A stretch of 64,000 bases of DNA from Elusimicrobia bacterium GWC2_64_44 (GTDB taxonomy: Bacteria > Elusimicrobiota > Elusimicrobia > Elusimicrobiales > UBA9959). How positions within the stretch are numbered: position 1 is the first letter of the stretch; each line of letters begins with the position of its first letter. Made by a program: the position numbers and the translations under genes. Below the pieces are notes generated by a model. It made no database searches. It worked only from the letters and a program-made list of their open reading frames with translations, and was not told the DNA's origin. Where the stretch lies: positions 127,393 to 191,392 of the forward strand of contig MGUG01000054.1 in the NCBI GenBank assembly GCA_001799845.1. Reading direction: 5' to 3'. Of the stretch, positions 39,270 through 48,542 are shown piece after piece.

Positions 39270-40780
39270 GCTGCTCCTCGTGTTCTGGCGCGGCATTCCT
39301 GCGCGGCCCTGAAAACTTCGTCTACGGTCAGCAGGCGCATGCAGAGGAAATGCCCGCGCGGACATTTTTTAGAGCCGTGCAGGGCGCAGGGCCTGCAGGC
39401 CAGCGGGGTTTCGATGACCCTGTTGCCGGGGCCATACGGGAAAAAGCCTAGCTCGCGCGTGGTGGGACCGAACACGCCCACGGCGGGCACGCCGAGCGCG
39501 GCGGCGATATGCATGGGGCCGGAATCGTTGGAGATGAAGACCTTGAGCGGGCGGATGGCCTCCATCAGCTCCGGCATGCTGGTCTTGCCGGTCAGGTTCA
39601 GGCAGCGCTCGGGCCCGGCCAGGCGCTCTATCTCCGCGTTCCAGTCCTTTTCTCCGGGGCCGCCCACAAGCAGCACTTTGCCGGGGCGCTCGGCGGTGAG
39701 GCGCTTTATCAGGCGGGCCCAGTTCTCCGCCGGCCAGCGCTTGGTGGGCCAGGCGGACCCGGCGTTAATGCCCGCGATCACGCCGTCCTGCGGGCCGTAG
39801 GGCGCGCCGGCGTCGCGGCGCAGGCCCGGGAAAGGGGATTTCAGGTTCTCGGCCAGCGGCGAGAGCAGGGCCAGGTTGCGCTCCACGTCGTGCAGCAGCC
39901 AGGAGAAGGGGACCCGGTGGGTCAGCAGCGCGCGCCCCGCGCTGGAGGAGAAGCCCACGCGCACGGGGATGCCCGCGCGCCAGGCCAGCAGCGCGCTGCG
40001 CAGCGAGCGGTGGGGGATGATGACGGCGTCGAAGTTGCGCGCGCGCAGCTCTCCGGCCAGGCGGCGGAACTCGGCGAAGCCGGACGGGGCCGTCTTCTTC
40101 CTGTCCTCTATTATTTCCGCGGCGAGGCCGGCGGCGGCGAAGATGCCGGCGGTCTCGGGGCGCGTCACCACCGTGACCGCCGCGTCCGGGAAGGCCTCGC
40201 GCAGCTTCTTGAGGAGGGGGAGCGTGAGCACGCAGTCGCCCAGGAAGGCGGTCTGCAGCAGGCAGATCTTCAGGGGGCCCTGCTTCAGCTCCGCCCGGGC
40301 GCCGCCGGGAGCCCAGTCGCCAAGCTCGGGGCCGGGATGCACCACGGGCACGCCGAGCGCGGCGAGCGGTTCGAGGTAGCGGTCGAGGGTGTGCTTTTCC
40401 AGGGCCGGGCTAGGGATGCGCAGCCCGACGAAGAGGCGGCGGGCCAGCGAGGCCTTGCGGTAGCGCAGCTTCACCGGCGCGGCCGCCAGGAGCGAGATCA
40501 GGCGGCTGCGCGGGGTGTCGTGGAGGTCGATGATGGCGTCGTAGCCGGCGGCGTTCACCTCGCGCAGGGCGGCGGCGAGGCCGGTGAAGGGGATAGCCCT
40601 GTCGATGAAAGCGTTCTTGGTGACGGCGCCGAGGAACTGCGGCTTGACCAGGATCTCCAGCCGGGCGCCGGGCCATCTGGCCTTCAGATTGCGGAAGACC
40701 GGGGCGGTCAGGATGATGTCCCCAAGGGAGGACATCCTGATCACCAGTATCTTCGGGTCCGGCTTGCTAATGTCAACCAT
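39263..40780 (-). CDS. GT9 heptosyltransferase-like protein with an extra N-terminal GT9 lobe
   Basis: 'ILVIRMSSLGDIILTAPVFRNLK' then a second 'ICLLQTAFLGDCVLTLPLLKKLR' and a complete GT9 C-lobe. Confidence 0.85.
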   Translation of the reverse strand: MVDISKPDPKILVIRMSSLGDIILTAPVFRNLKARWPGARLEILVKPQFLGAVTKNAFIDRAIPFTGLAAALREVNAAGYDAIIDLHDTPRSRLISLLAAAPVKLRYRKASLARRLFVGLRIPSPALEKHTLDRYLEPLAALGVPVVHPGPELGDWAPGGARAELKQGPLKICLLQTAFLGDCVLTLPLLKKLREAFPDAAVTVVTRPETAGIFAAAGLAAEIIEDRKKTAPSGFAEFRRLAGELRARNFDAVIIPHRSLRSALLAWRAGIPVRVGFSSSAGRALLTHRVPFSWLLHDVERNLALLSPLAENLKSPFPGLRRDAGAPYGPQDGVIAGINAGSAWPTKRWPAENWARLIKRLTAERPGKVLLVGGPGEKDWNAEIERLAGPERCLNLTGKTSMPELMEAIRPLKVFISNDSGPMHIAAALGVPAVGVFGPTTRELGFFPYGPGNRVIETPLACRPCALHGSKKCPRGHFLCMRLLTVDEVFRAAQECRARTRGAAK

Positions 40781-40851
40781 CTAAAAAAATTATATCATTT
40801 ATAAAATTGCCGGCCGGTACGGGTTGTAACAAAAAGTTAACATAAATTACA

Positions 40852-40880
40852 TTGACACGTATCTGTTTTTGATATATCTA
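40852..40880 (+). promoter_or_regulatory. Putative promoter: TTGACA with TATCTA/TATATC -10
   Basis: TTGACA at 40852; AT-rich -10 at about 40873-40880. Confidence 0.5.
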
Positions 40881-40886
40881 TATAAT

Positions 40887-41420
40887 ATGAGGTTAAAGCG
40901 GGCGCTTGCGGTCTTACTGGCTTTCCTGGCGGCGGGGGGGCTCTACCGCTATACCTCGGCCATGATGAGCTCCGCCGGCTACCGCATGCTCATCAGCGAG
41001 CAGACCACCATAGGCAACAGCGCGCCCAAGACCGGCGGGGCCTACTCACTCTTCGGCAGTACCGGCCAGCTGGGCTATGGCGCGCTCGCCGGCGGCCGCT
41101 ACACCGTGACCTGGGGCATAGTCAATTCCTGGCGCCCGCCCCAGGCCGACCTCACCTCCGCGCACGTCTACCCGAACCCCTGCAAGGTCTCCAACGGCTG
41201 CACCGGCGTCACCTTCACCCGCCTGACCCTGCGCGCCACGGTCCACGTGTTCACCGTTTCCGGCGAGAAAGTAAAGACCGTGGAGAAGAACAACAATATC
41301 GACAGCGTAGGCTGGGACCTGCGCAACGAGGCCGGCTCCAAAGTGGCCAGCGGCCTCTACCTCTACATCATCAAGGGCGAGGGCTCTACCAAGAAGGGAA
41401 AGATAGTGGTGGTCAGGTAA
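40887..41420 (+). CDS. Exported protein with FlgD/T9SS type A-like C-terminal domain
   Basis: Hydrophobic N-terminus; 'HVYPNPCKV...VHVFTVSGEKVKTV...GWDLRNEAGSKVASGLYLYIIKGEG...GKIVVVR'. Confidence 0.8.
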   Translation: MRLKRALAVLLAFLAAGGLYRYTSAMMSSAGYRMLISEQTTIGNSAPKTGGAYSLFGSTGQLGYGALAGGRYTVTWGIVNSWRPPQADLTSAHVYPNPCKVSNGCTGVTFTRLTLRATVHVFTVSGEKVKTVEKNNNIDSVGWDLRNEAGSKVASGLYLYIIKGEGSTKKGKIVVVR

Positions 41421-41429
41421 GGTGCTATT

Positions 41430-44400
41430 ATGAAAAAAACGATCTTAGCCGCGTGCGCGGCGCTGCTGCTGCCGCTCTCCGCCTGGGCGGGGGACGTGGC
41501 CCCGGGCAGCGTGCCCGGGACCCTCAACTACCAGGGCCGCCTGGAGCGCGACAACGCGCCCATAACCGGGCCCATCCATCTCTACTTCCGCGTCTATAAC
41601 CACGCCACGGCCAACAACACCGGCGGCGGTCTTTGCGGCGCCGTCGCCCAACCCTGTCTCTGGCAGAGCCCCGAGATCACCGTGCAGGCGGCGCAGGGCA
41701 TCTTCAGCGCGGACCTCACGCCCCCGCTGTCCGTGCTGAGCGGCGGCATAAAGCTGTACCTGGAAGTGCAGGTGGAAAGCGACGTGCTGCAGCCCCGCGA
41801 GCCGCTCAACAGCGTGGCGTACGCCTTGCTGGCCAAGAAGCTGGAGGACGGCGCCAGCGTCTCCGTTACCACGCTCACCGCGCTCAACAACGTCATGCTG
41901 TCCACGGCGGCCGGCGCTTACCTGACTGTGGGCACCGACGCCCAGTCCAGCGCCGCGCGGGTGACGGTGGACGGGTCGGTCAAAATTCTCAATGGCAGCC
42001 TCATTTTCGCCAACGGCACATCGATGAACACTGCCGGGGTAGGCTCCGCCAGTAATATCGCCAGCGTCAGCGACGCCGACATCCTGGCCGATTCCCTGGC
42101 CGGCAACACCGCGGCCAGCGGCGATGTCCTGTTCCGAAAGGCCAGCGCGGTCTTCATGCGCATTACCAACTCCGGCAAGGCCGGTATCGGGCCTACCTTC
42201 ACCGTCGACTCCGGCCTTAACCCGCCCGGCGGCGGCACCGGAGTGGCGCCCCTGCTGGACGTAGACGGGCAATTCTACGTCGGCAACGAAGGCATCTACG
42301 ACCGCGACGACTCCGAGGTCAACGTAAAGGAAGACCTGGTGGTGGAGGGCGGCAAGGTCAGCGGCTACGGCTCCACGCCCGCGACCCTGGCCAATATCTC
42401 GCTCGGCGAGACGCCTGGGCTCATCACTTTCAACGTGGGCGCCGCGGAGAAGATGCGCATCCATAATACCAACAGCTTCGTCGGCATAGGCCTCGCGGCG
42501 CCGACGGCCATGCTCCACGTGCTGGGCGACGTGCGTTCCAACGCGGGCGTGCGGGGCGGCGCGGTCTCGGTCGGCACGTACGCCGGAGACTGGACCGGCT
42601 ACGACAACGAGCTGCGCGCCCAGGCCGCCAGGCACCTGCTGCTGCAGCAGACCAACTCCTACAACGTAGGCATAGGCACGGACGCGCCCAAAGAGAAGCT
42701 TCACGTGCGCGGCAGCGTGCGCTCCGACTACGGCCTCATCGCCGCCACGGCGGCGTTCAGCGGCGACGTGCGCGTGAACGGCACCTTTACCGCCAACTCC
42801 GGCCAGGGCAACCGGGTCTACCTGTCCACCACCACCGTCTACGGCGATCTGATAGTGACCGGCGGCATCGGTTCGCTGGCGGGCATACCGGCCTACCTGG
42901 CCTCCACGCAGACCTTCACGGGCCTGAGCGCCTTCCAGAACCAGGTCGTGGTATCCAGCGACATCCTGACGCTGAGCCGCCTCGGCGCCGGCGTGAGCGA
43001 CTTCGATTTCGCGGGCACGAAGTACCTGCAGGTGGGCGACAACAAGCCCGCCTTCGCCAACGATAACGCGATGGCCTACCTGGTGGGCGGCGCCAACGCC
43101 GACGCCAAGCTTAATTTCTACCGCGGCGCGGCCGAGCTGGGGCGCATAGAGACCCAGACCACGGCCTATGGCACCGGCCTGGCCCAGGTGCTTAACGGGC
43201 AGACCAAGGTCTTTACTGACGCTGTCTACCACCACATCCAGAACAGCGCGGTCTGGATCTCCACCGGCTACCGCTCCACCCCGGCGATCTTCGTCAGCTC
43301 CTTCATGGGCAATGTCGGCATGGGCACCGCGGTCATGGACCCCAACTGGAGGCTGACCGTGGACGGCAACATCCGCCTCTCGGGCGCGCTTTCCAACGCC
43401 CTGATCTTCGCCGACGGCACCAGCCTCAATACCGCCAGCGCCCTCGGTTCCGCCACCAACCTGTCGTCCAACGGCGACGCGGTGGTGCAGTCCAACGCCG
43501 ACCTGAGCGGCGGCGGAGATGTGGTGCTGCGCGCGGGCGCGCTTGACGGCCTTATCCTCAACACCGGCGGCAACGTCGGTATCGGCACCATGTTCCCGGT
43601 AGCCAAGCTCAACGTCCGCTCCGGCGACCTGGTGATCGGCGCGCCGTACAACCCCTATAGCGGCGACTCCAGCGAGGACCTGGTGGTGGCCGGCAACATC
43701 GCTTTCGACGGCGAGATGGTGCAGCGCTCGGCCCTGCCGGTGTATCTTTCCAAGTTGGTGGTCTCCAACGACGTTTATCTCTCCACTACTGTGGGCACCC
43801 GCACGGGCATCGGCAACGTGGCGCCCGGCTACACCCTGGACGTGACGGGCGACATCAATACCAGCGCCTCTCTGCGCACCGGCGGCACGGCCCGCATCTC
43901 CAATACCGGCACCGTCGGCAGCGGCGGCGCCAACGCCACCTGGGACGGCGTAACCATAAACGTCAACCGCGGCGGCACCGGCGCCGCCACCTTCACCGAC
44001 GGCGGTATCCTGTTCGGCAACGGCACGGGTGCCATCGGGGCCACGGCGGTGCTGGCCAACGGTCAGCTGCTCATCGGCGACGGCACGCAGGAGCCGACCG
44101 CGGCTACCCTGACCGGCACGGCCAACCAGGTGATAGTCACCAACGGCGCGGGCAGCATCGCGCTGTCGCTGCCGCAGAATATCCATACCACGGCCGATCC
44201 CAGTTTCGACTCTATTTCGGTCGGTTCGGCTACGCTGGCCACTGCGCTGACCGTTCCCAACGGCGGCACCGGCGCGACCACTCTTGCGGGCATCGTTAAA
44301 GGCAATGGCACGGCGGCCATGACCGCCGTAACCGGAACCCTCGGATACATAACCTATTGGTCCGACGCCAATACCATTGCCGCGGAGCAGTATGCTTCCG

Positions 44401-45731
44401 TTACGCGCGGCGGCACTGGCGTGGGTAGCCTGACCGGCGTCGTAAAGGGCAACGGCACTTCCGCCATGAGCGCGATGACCGGTACCGCTAACCGCCTTAC
44501 CAAATGGTCCGACGCCAATACCATAGCCAACAGCATCATCTCGGACAACGGCACCACCGTAAGCTTTACGGGCGGGCTCGCGGTAACGGGGACCGGCAGT
44601 TTCACAGGGAACGTTACCATGAACGGCACCGGGAGGATCAATAACCTCGTAGACCCGGCGGCGGACCAGGACGCGGCGACCCGGAAGTACGTGGACGACC
44701 AGGTGCTGGGCGGCGCTTCTCCGGCCTGGAGCAAATACGGCAACACTGTCTCCGGCAGCAACTACATGGGCAGCAGTAACTTCGCCGACGTTATCTTTAA
44801 GACCAATGACACGCGCCGGATGGCCATTACGGCCGGCGGCGGGATACAGCTGGGCACGGGCGTTAACTTGTCCACTTTCACTTCCGCAGGGGTTCTGCAG
44901 CTAGCCGCTTCGCTGGGCGTAGCCTATGGCGGCACAGGGGCCAATACGTTCACCGCCAGCCAGCTGGTGCGCATGAACGCCGGCGGCACCGCGCTCGAGA
45001 GTTCCGGCAAGACGGTCCCGACCGGGACCATAGTGGGACACACCGATACACAGACGCTGACCAATAAGACCATGTCCACCAGTTCTTCCTGGCAGGGAGA
45101 TACGGTAGCGGTGGGCTACGGCGGCACCGGGGCTACTGCGTTCACCAACAGCCAGCTGGTACGCATGAACGCCGGCGGCACCGCGCTCGAGAGCTCCGGC
45201 AAGACGGTCCCGACCGGGACCATAGTGGGACACACCGATACACAGACGCTGACCAACAAGACCATGTCCACCGGCTCGTCCTGGGAGGGCACTGCCGTGG
45301 ATGTGGCTTACGGCGGTACCGGGGCCGCCACCGCCGCAGCAGCGCGCAGCAACCTTGTGGCCGCCAAGAGCGGGGCCAACAGCGACATTACCAGCCTCTC
45401 CGCCCTGAGTACCGCGCTCTCGGTGGGCCAGGGCGGCACCGGCGGCACTGACCAGGCCAGCGCACAGAGCGGCCTTGGGCTGGGGACCATGGCTACGCAA
45501 GGGGCCAACGCCGTAGCCATCACCGGCGGCACGATCTCCAACGTCACCAGCCTGACCTCGGCCGGAGTGCTGCGCCTGTACTCGCGCACGAAGTTGCAGC
45601 TTAACGCCATCACGCCCGCCGCCGTCGGAGAGATCTATTACTGCTCCAACTGCTCGCCGGTCAACGTCATGGTCTCCACCGGCACGGCCCAAGCCAACTT
45701 CGGGGCCATAACCGGCGGTGCGTTTCAGTAA
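41430..45731 (+). CDS. Large secreted surface protein with phage-tail-fiber-like repeats
   Basis: Signal peptide; 'GTLNYQGRL'; repeated 'YGGTGA...', 'GGTGATTLAGIVKGNGTAAM' modules. Confidence 0.85.
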   Translation: MKKTILAACAALLLPLSAWAGDVAPGSVPGTLNYQGRLERDNAPITGPIHLYFRVYNHATANNTGGGLCGAVAQPCLWQSPEITVQAAQGIFSADLTPPLSVLSGGIKLYLEVQVESDVLQPREPLNSVAYALLAKKLEDGASVSVTTLTALNNVMLSTAAGAYLTVGTDAQSSAARVTVDGSVKILNGSLIFANGTSMNTAGVGSASNIASVSDADILADSLAGNTAASGDVLFRKASAVFMRITNSGKAGIGPTFTVDSGLNPPGGGTGVAPLLDVDGQFYVGNEGIYDRDDSEVNVKEDLVVEGGKVSGYGSTPATLANISLGETPGLITFNVGAAEKMRIHNTNSFVGIGLAAPTAMLHVLGDVRSNAGVRGGAVSVGTYAGDWTGYDNELRAQAARHLLLQQTNSYNVGIGTDAPKEKLHVRGSVRSDYGLIAATAAFSGDVRVNGTFTANSGQGNRVYLSTTTVYGDLIVTGGIGSLAGIPAYLASTQTFTGLSAFQNQVVVSSDILTLSRLGAGVSDFDFAGTKYLQVGDNKPAFANDNAMAYLVGGANADAKLNFYRGAAELGRIETQTTAYGTGLAQVLNGQTKVFTDAVYHHIQNSAVWISTGYRSTPAIFVSSFMGNVGMGTAVMDPNWRLTVDGNIRLSGALSNALIFADGTSLNTASALGSATNLSSNGDAVVQSNADLSGGGDVVLRAGALDGLILNTGGNVGIGTMFPVAKLNVRSGDLVIGAPYNPYSGDSSEDLVVAGNIAFDGEMVQRSALPVYLSKLVVSNDVYLSTTVGTRTGIGNVAPGYTLDVTGDINTSASLRTGGTARISNTGTVGSGGANATWDGVTINVNRGGTGAATFTDGGILFGNGTGAIGATAVLANGQLLIGDGTQEPTAATLTGTANQVIVTNGAGSIALSLPQNIHTTADPSFDSISVGSATLATALTVPNGGTGATTLAGIVKGNGTAAMTAVTGTLGYITYWSDANTIAAEQYASVTRGGTGVGSLTGVVKGNGTSAMSAMTGTANRLTKWSDANTIANSIISDNGTTVSFTGGLAVTGTGSFTGNVTMNGTGRINNLVDPAADQDAATRKYVDDQVLGGASPAWSKYGNTVSGSNYMGSSNFADVIFKTNDTRRMAITAGGGIQLGTGVNLSTFTSAGVLQLAASLGVAYGGTGANTFTASQLVRMNAGGTALESSGKTVPTGTIVGHTDTQTLTNKTMSTSSSWQGDTVAVGYGGTGATAFTNSQLVRMNAGGTALESSGKTVPTGTIVGHTDTQTLTNKTMSTGSSWEGTAVDVAYGGTGAATAAAARSNLVAAKSGANSDITSLSALSTALSVGQGGTGGTDQASAQSGLGLGTMATQGANAVAITGGTISNVTSLTSAGVLRLYSRTKLQLNAITPAAVGEIYYCSNCSPVNVMVSTGTAQANFGAITGGAFQ
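44940..45310 (+). repeat. 192-bp tandem duplication within the surface-protein gene
   Basis: Near-identical 'cagctggtNcgcatgaacgccggcggcaccgcgctcgagag...' starting at 44961 and 45153. Confidence 0.88.
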
Positions 45732-45734
45732 GGT

Positions 45735-46997
45735 TTATTGAGGAACGGAGATCGCCGCCAGGGTCCTGGCGGTGGCGCCCTTGAGGGCGTTGAGAGTATT
45801 TGTAGCGTTGTCCCGGGCGGCCTGCATGGCAGCGGGATCGGTTAGAAGCTGCGCCAGCAGCGCTGCCAACTGAGGGGCGGTTTCCGCGAGGAAGCCGCCC
45901 TTCAGCTTTATAAGGGTGTCGCCGGCGTGCCGGGCGTTGCGGTAGTTAGGACCGAACAGCGCGGGCTTGCCGAACAGCGCCGGCTCCAGCAGGTTGTGCC
46001 CGCCGGTGTCGTCGAGCGTGCCGCCTACGAAGCAGACGGAGGATTTCGAGTAGAGGGCCTGCAGCAGGCCCATGGCGTCCACAACCAGGCAGTCGGTCTC
46101 GGCGGCGCCCGTGGACCAGAGAGAATACTTTACGCCGCGGGCTTTAAGCAGGGTCTCGGTCTCGCCGAGGCGCTCGGGGTGGCGGGGGACCAGGACCAGT
46201 TTGAGGGCCGGTACCGCCTTCTTCGCCTCCAGCCAGGCTTCTACCAGCACTGGCTCCTCAGGCGGATGGGTGCTGCCGGCGGTAAAGACCGGCGTGTCCC
46301 GCCAGCCGGCGGCGGTAAAAAAATCCTTAACCTGAGCGGTCCCCGCGGTCGAGATCCCCAACAGGTCGTGCTTGAGGTTGCCTGTCACGGTTACCTTGCC
46401 CTCCAGGCCGGGCAGGCGGCTGAACAGTTCGGCGTCCCGCTCGCTCTGCGCGAGGACTTTCTTCACGCCGGCGAAGGCCAGGCGGGACAGGGGCGCCAGC
46501 GCCCGGTAGAGGGCCGCCGTGCCGCCGGAGATGCGGGCGTTGACCATGAAGACGGGCACTCCGGCCAAGGCCGCCGCGTAGAGCGTGGCGGGCCAGATCT
46601 CGGTTTCCACGAGGGCCAGCAGGCGGGGGCGGGCGGCGCCGATGAACGCGGCGGCCAGCGGGTAGAAATCGAGCGGGGCCAGGCGGGCTTCCGCGCCCAG
46701 CCTGCCGGCCTCGGCGCGTCCTGCGGCGGTGGAAGAGGTGATCAGCAGCGGGGCGCCGAAGCGGGCGGCCAGCTCGGGCGCCAGGCGGGTGACCGCCTTT
46801 ACTTCGCCCATGGAGGCCGCGTGCAGCCAGACCGGGCGCTCGGCGAAGACGGGCGGCTCTAACGCGAGGCGCTCCTTCAGTTCCCCGGCCAGGGCCTTCA
46901 TCAGCGCGCGGCGGGGGGAGAGCAGGAAGAACAGCGCGTAAAGCACCGCTATGACCGGCGCGAGCAGGCTGTAGAGTAGAAGCAGCAGATGTCCCAT
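45735..46997 (-). CDS. waaA: 3-deoxy-D-manno-octulosonic acid transferase
   Basis: 'WLHAASMGEVKAVTRLAPEL', 'FTAGSTHPPEE', 'FVGGTLDDTGGHNLLEPALFGKPALFG'. Confidence 0.96.
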   Translation of the reverse strand: MGHLLLLLYSLLAPVIAVLYALFFLLSPRRALMKALAGELKERLALEPPVFAERPVWLHAASMGEVKAVTRLAPELAARFGAPLLITSSTAAGRAEAGRLGAEARLAPLDFYPLAAAFIGAARPRLLALVETEIWPATLYAAALAGVPVFMVNARISGGTAALYRALAPLSRLAFAGVKKVLAQSERDAELFSRLPGLEGKVTVTGNLKHDLLGISTAGTAQVKDFFTAAGWRDTPVFTAGSTHPPEEPVLVEAWLEAKKAVPALKLVLVPRHPERLGETETLLKARGVKYSLWSTGAAETDCLVVDAMGLLQALYSKSSVCFVGGTLDDTGGHNLLEPALFGKPALFGPNYRNARHAGDTLIKLKGGFLAETAPQLAALLAQLLTDPAAMQAARDNATNTLNALKGATARTLAAISVPQ

Positions 46998-47004
46998 CGG
47001 GGAA

Positions 47005-47631
47005 TTACTTCTTGGCGGCGGCTTTCTTTTTTTTCTTGGAAAGCCAGGGCAGGGCGAAGACGGCTGAGTATTTAGGGGTGAAGGCGCCCGTGTCGAAGGA
47101 GACCCCGATCTTGGCGGCCTCCAGGCGCTCGCAGAGGCCCTTGATGAGCTCGTTCTCGAAGAGCGGCACGGCCGTGGACTCCTGGGGCGGCAGCTCCGGC
47201 TCGGGGGTTGAGGCGATGTAGACGGCGGGGCCGAACTCGAAACCCTCCGGCTCCGCCTCGCGCATGGCCAGGTCGGCCGTCACGCTGACGGCGGTCTGCA
47301 TGAAGACCTGCGCGGCTATGCGCGCGAGGAATTTGTGGGTGTCGTCGGGCGGGTTGGCGAGCTTGTCCTCGAAGGATTTACCCAGCGTCAGGATGCCGAT
47401 GGTGACCGGGTGTTTGGAGTCTCCGCTGATGCGCGCCGCGGTCTCGTCCTCGGCGGGGAGGTACTCGAAGACCACGGCGGGCTCCAAGGCGGCGGCGAGC
47501 GAGGCGGCGTGCTCGCGCACGGAGGACTCGTCGGGCAGGCCGATGGCGGCGAGGTCGAGCTTGTGCTTGCGCGCCTTGCGCAGCACCTCGTAGGAGTAGA
47601 CCGGGATCTTGAACTTCTTTATCTTCCTCAT
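47005..47631 (-). CDS. Hypothetical protein with Lys-rich tail
   Basis: ORF track; operon spacing; no family recognised. Confidence 0.6.
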   Translation of the reverse strand: MRKIKKFKIPVYSYEVLRKARKHKLDLAAIGLPDESSVREHAASLAAALEPAVVFEYLPAEDETAARISGDSKHPVTIGILTLGKSFEDKLANPPDDTHKFLARIAAQVFMQTAVSVTADLAMREAEPEGFEFGPAVYIASTPEPELPPQESTAVPLFENELIKGLCERLEAAKIGVSFDTGAFTPKYSAVFALPWLSKKKKKAAAKK

Positions 47632-47651
47632 GCCGCCTTTCCGCTAAGTAG

Positions 47652-48542
47652 TTACTTGCCCTTGTTCTCCCACTGGTAGACCAGCGGGGTAGCTATCGCT
47701 ATGGTGGAGTAGGTGCCGAAGATGGAGCCTACCAGCATGCAGAAGGCGAAGTTGTTGATGACCTCGCCGCCGAAGAAGAACAGCACCGCCACCACGGTCA
47801 GCACGGTGAGGTTGGTCAGCAGCGTGCGCGACAGGGTCTCGTTGATGCTGGTGTTGACCAGCTTGCCGAGCGCCATCTTCGGGAACATGCGGATGTTCTC
47901 GCGCATGCGGTCGAAGATGACGATGGTGTCGTTGATGGAGTAGCCGGCGATGGTCAGCAGGGCGGCCACTATCACCAGGTCTATCTCGCGGTTGGTGATG
48001 GACATGGCGCCAGCGGCCACGAACACGTCGTGCAGCAGCGCCACTACGCCGGCCGCGCCCCAGACGGGGTTGGAGAACCGGAACGCGACATAGACGATGA
48101 TGCCGAACAGCGACAGCACGAAGGCGAACAGGGCCTTCTTGGCCAGGTCGCGGCCCACCACGGGCCCCACGTAGTCGCGCTTCTCCTCGGTATAGGCGTT
48201 GCCCGGGAAGCTGGTTTTGAAGCCCGCCAGCATCTTGTCGGCGATCTCGTTGACGTTCTCCTGGGTGCCCTTCACCTTGAGCTGGTAGGCGTTGCGCCCG
48301 GTGAAGCTCTGGATCGTGGTCTCAAGGCCGGCCGTGGTCATGGCCTCGCGCACCTGCGCGGTGGTCACGGGCGCCTCGAATTTCACCTGCAGCAGCGTGC
48401 CGCCGGTGAAGTCGAGGCCGAGGTTCAGGCCTTTTACCGCCATGGACGCCGCGCCGGCGGCTATCAGCAGGGCAGAGAAGCCGAAGAACATGAACCGCTT
48501 GCTGATGAAGTCGATGTTAGTCTTTTTTATCAGTACCATCAT
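47652..48542 (-). CDS. secF: Protein translocase subunit SecF
   Basis: 'GLNLGLDFTGGTLLQVKF', 'GYSINDTIVIFDRMREN'. Confidence 0.96.
   Translation of the reverse strand: MMVLIKKTNIDFISKRFMFFGFSALLIAAGAASMAVKGLNLGLDFTGGTLLQVKFEAPVTTAQVREAMTTAGLETTIQSFTGRNAYQLKVKGTQENVNEIADKMLAGFKTSFPGNAYTEEKRDYVGPVVGRDLAKKALFAFVLSLFGIIVYVAFRFSNPVWGAAGVVALLHDVFVAAGAMSITNREIDLVIVAALLTIAGYSINDTIVIFDRMRENIRMFPKMALGKLVNTSINETLSRTLLTNLTVLTVVAVLFFFGGEVINNFAFCMLVGSIFGTYSTIAIATPLVYQWENKGK

Noticed and set aside
41445-44186. 913-aa minus-strand ORF opposite the large surface protein
   Set aside because: Antisense open frame caused by GC-rich repetitive sense codons; no recognisable motif.
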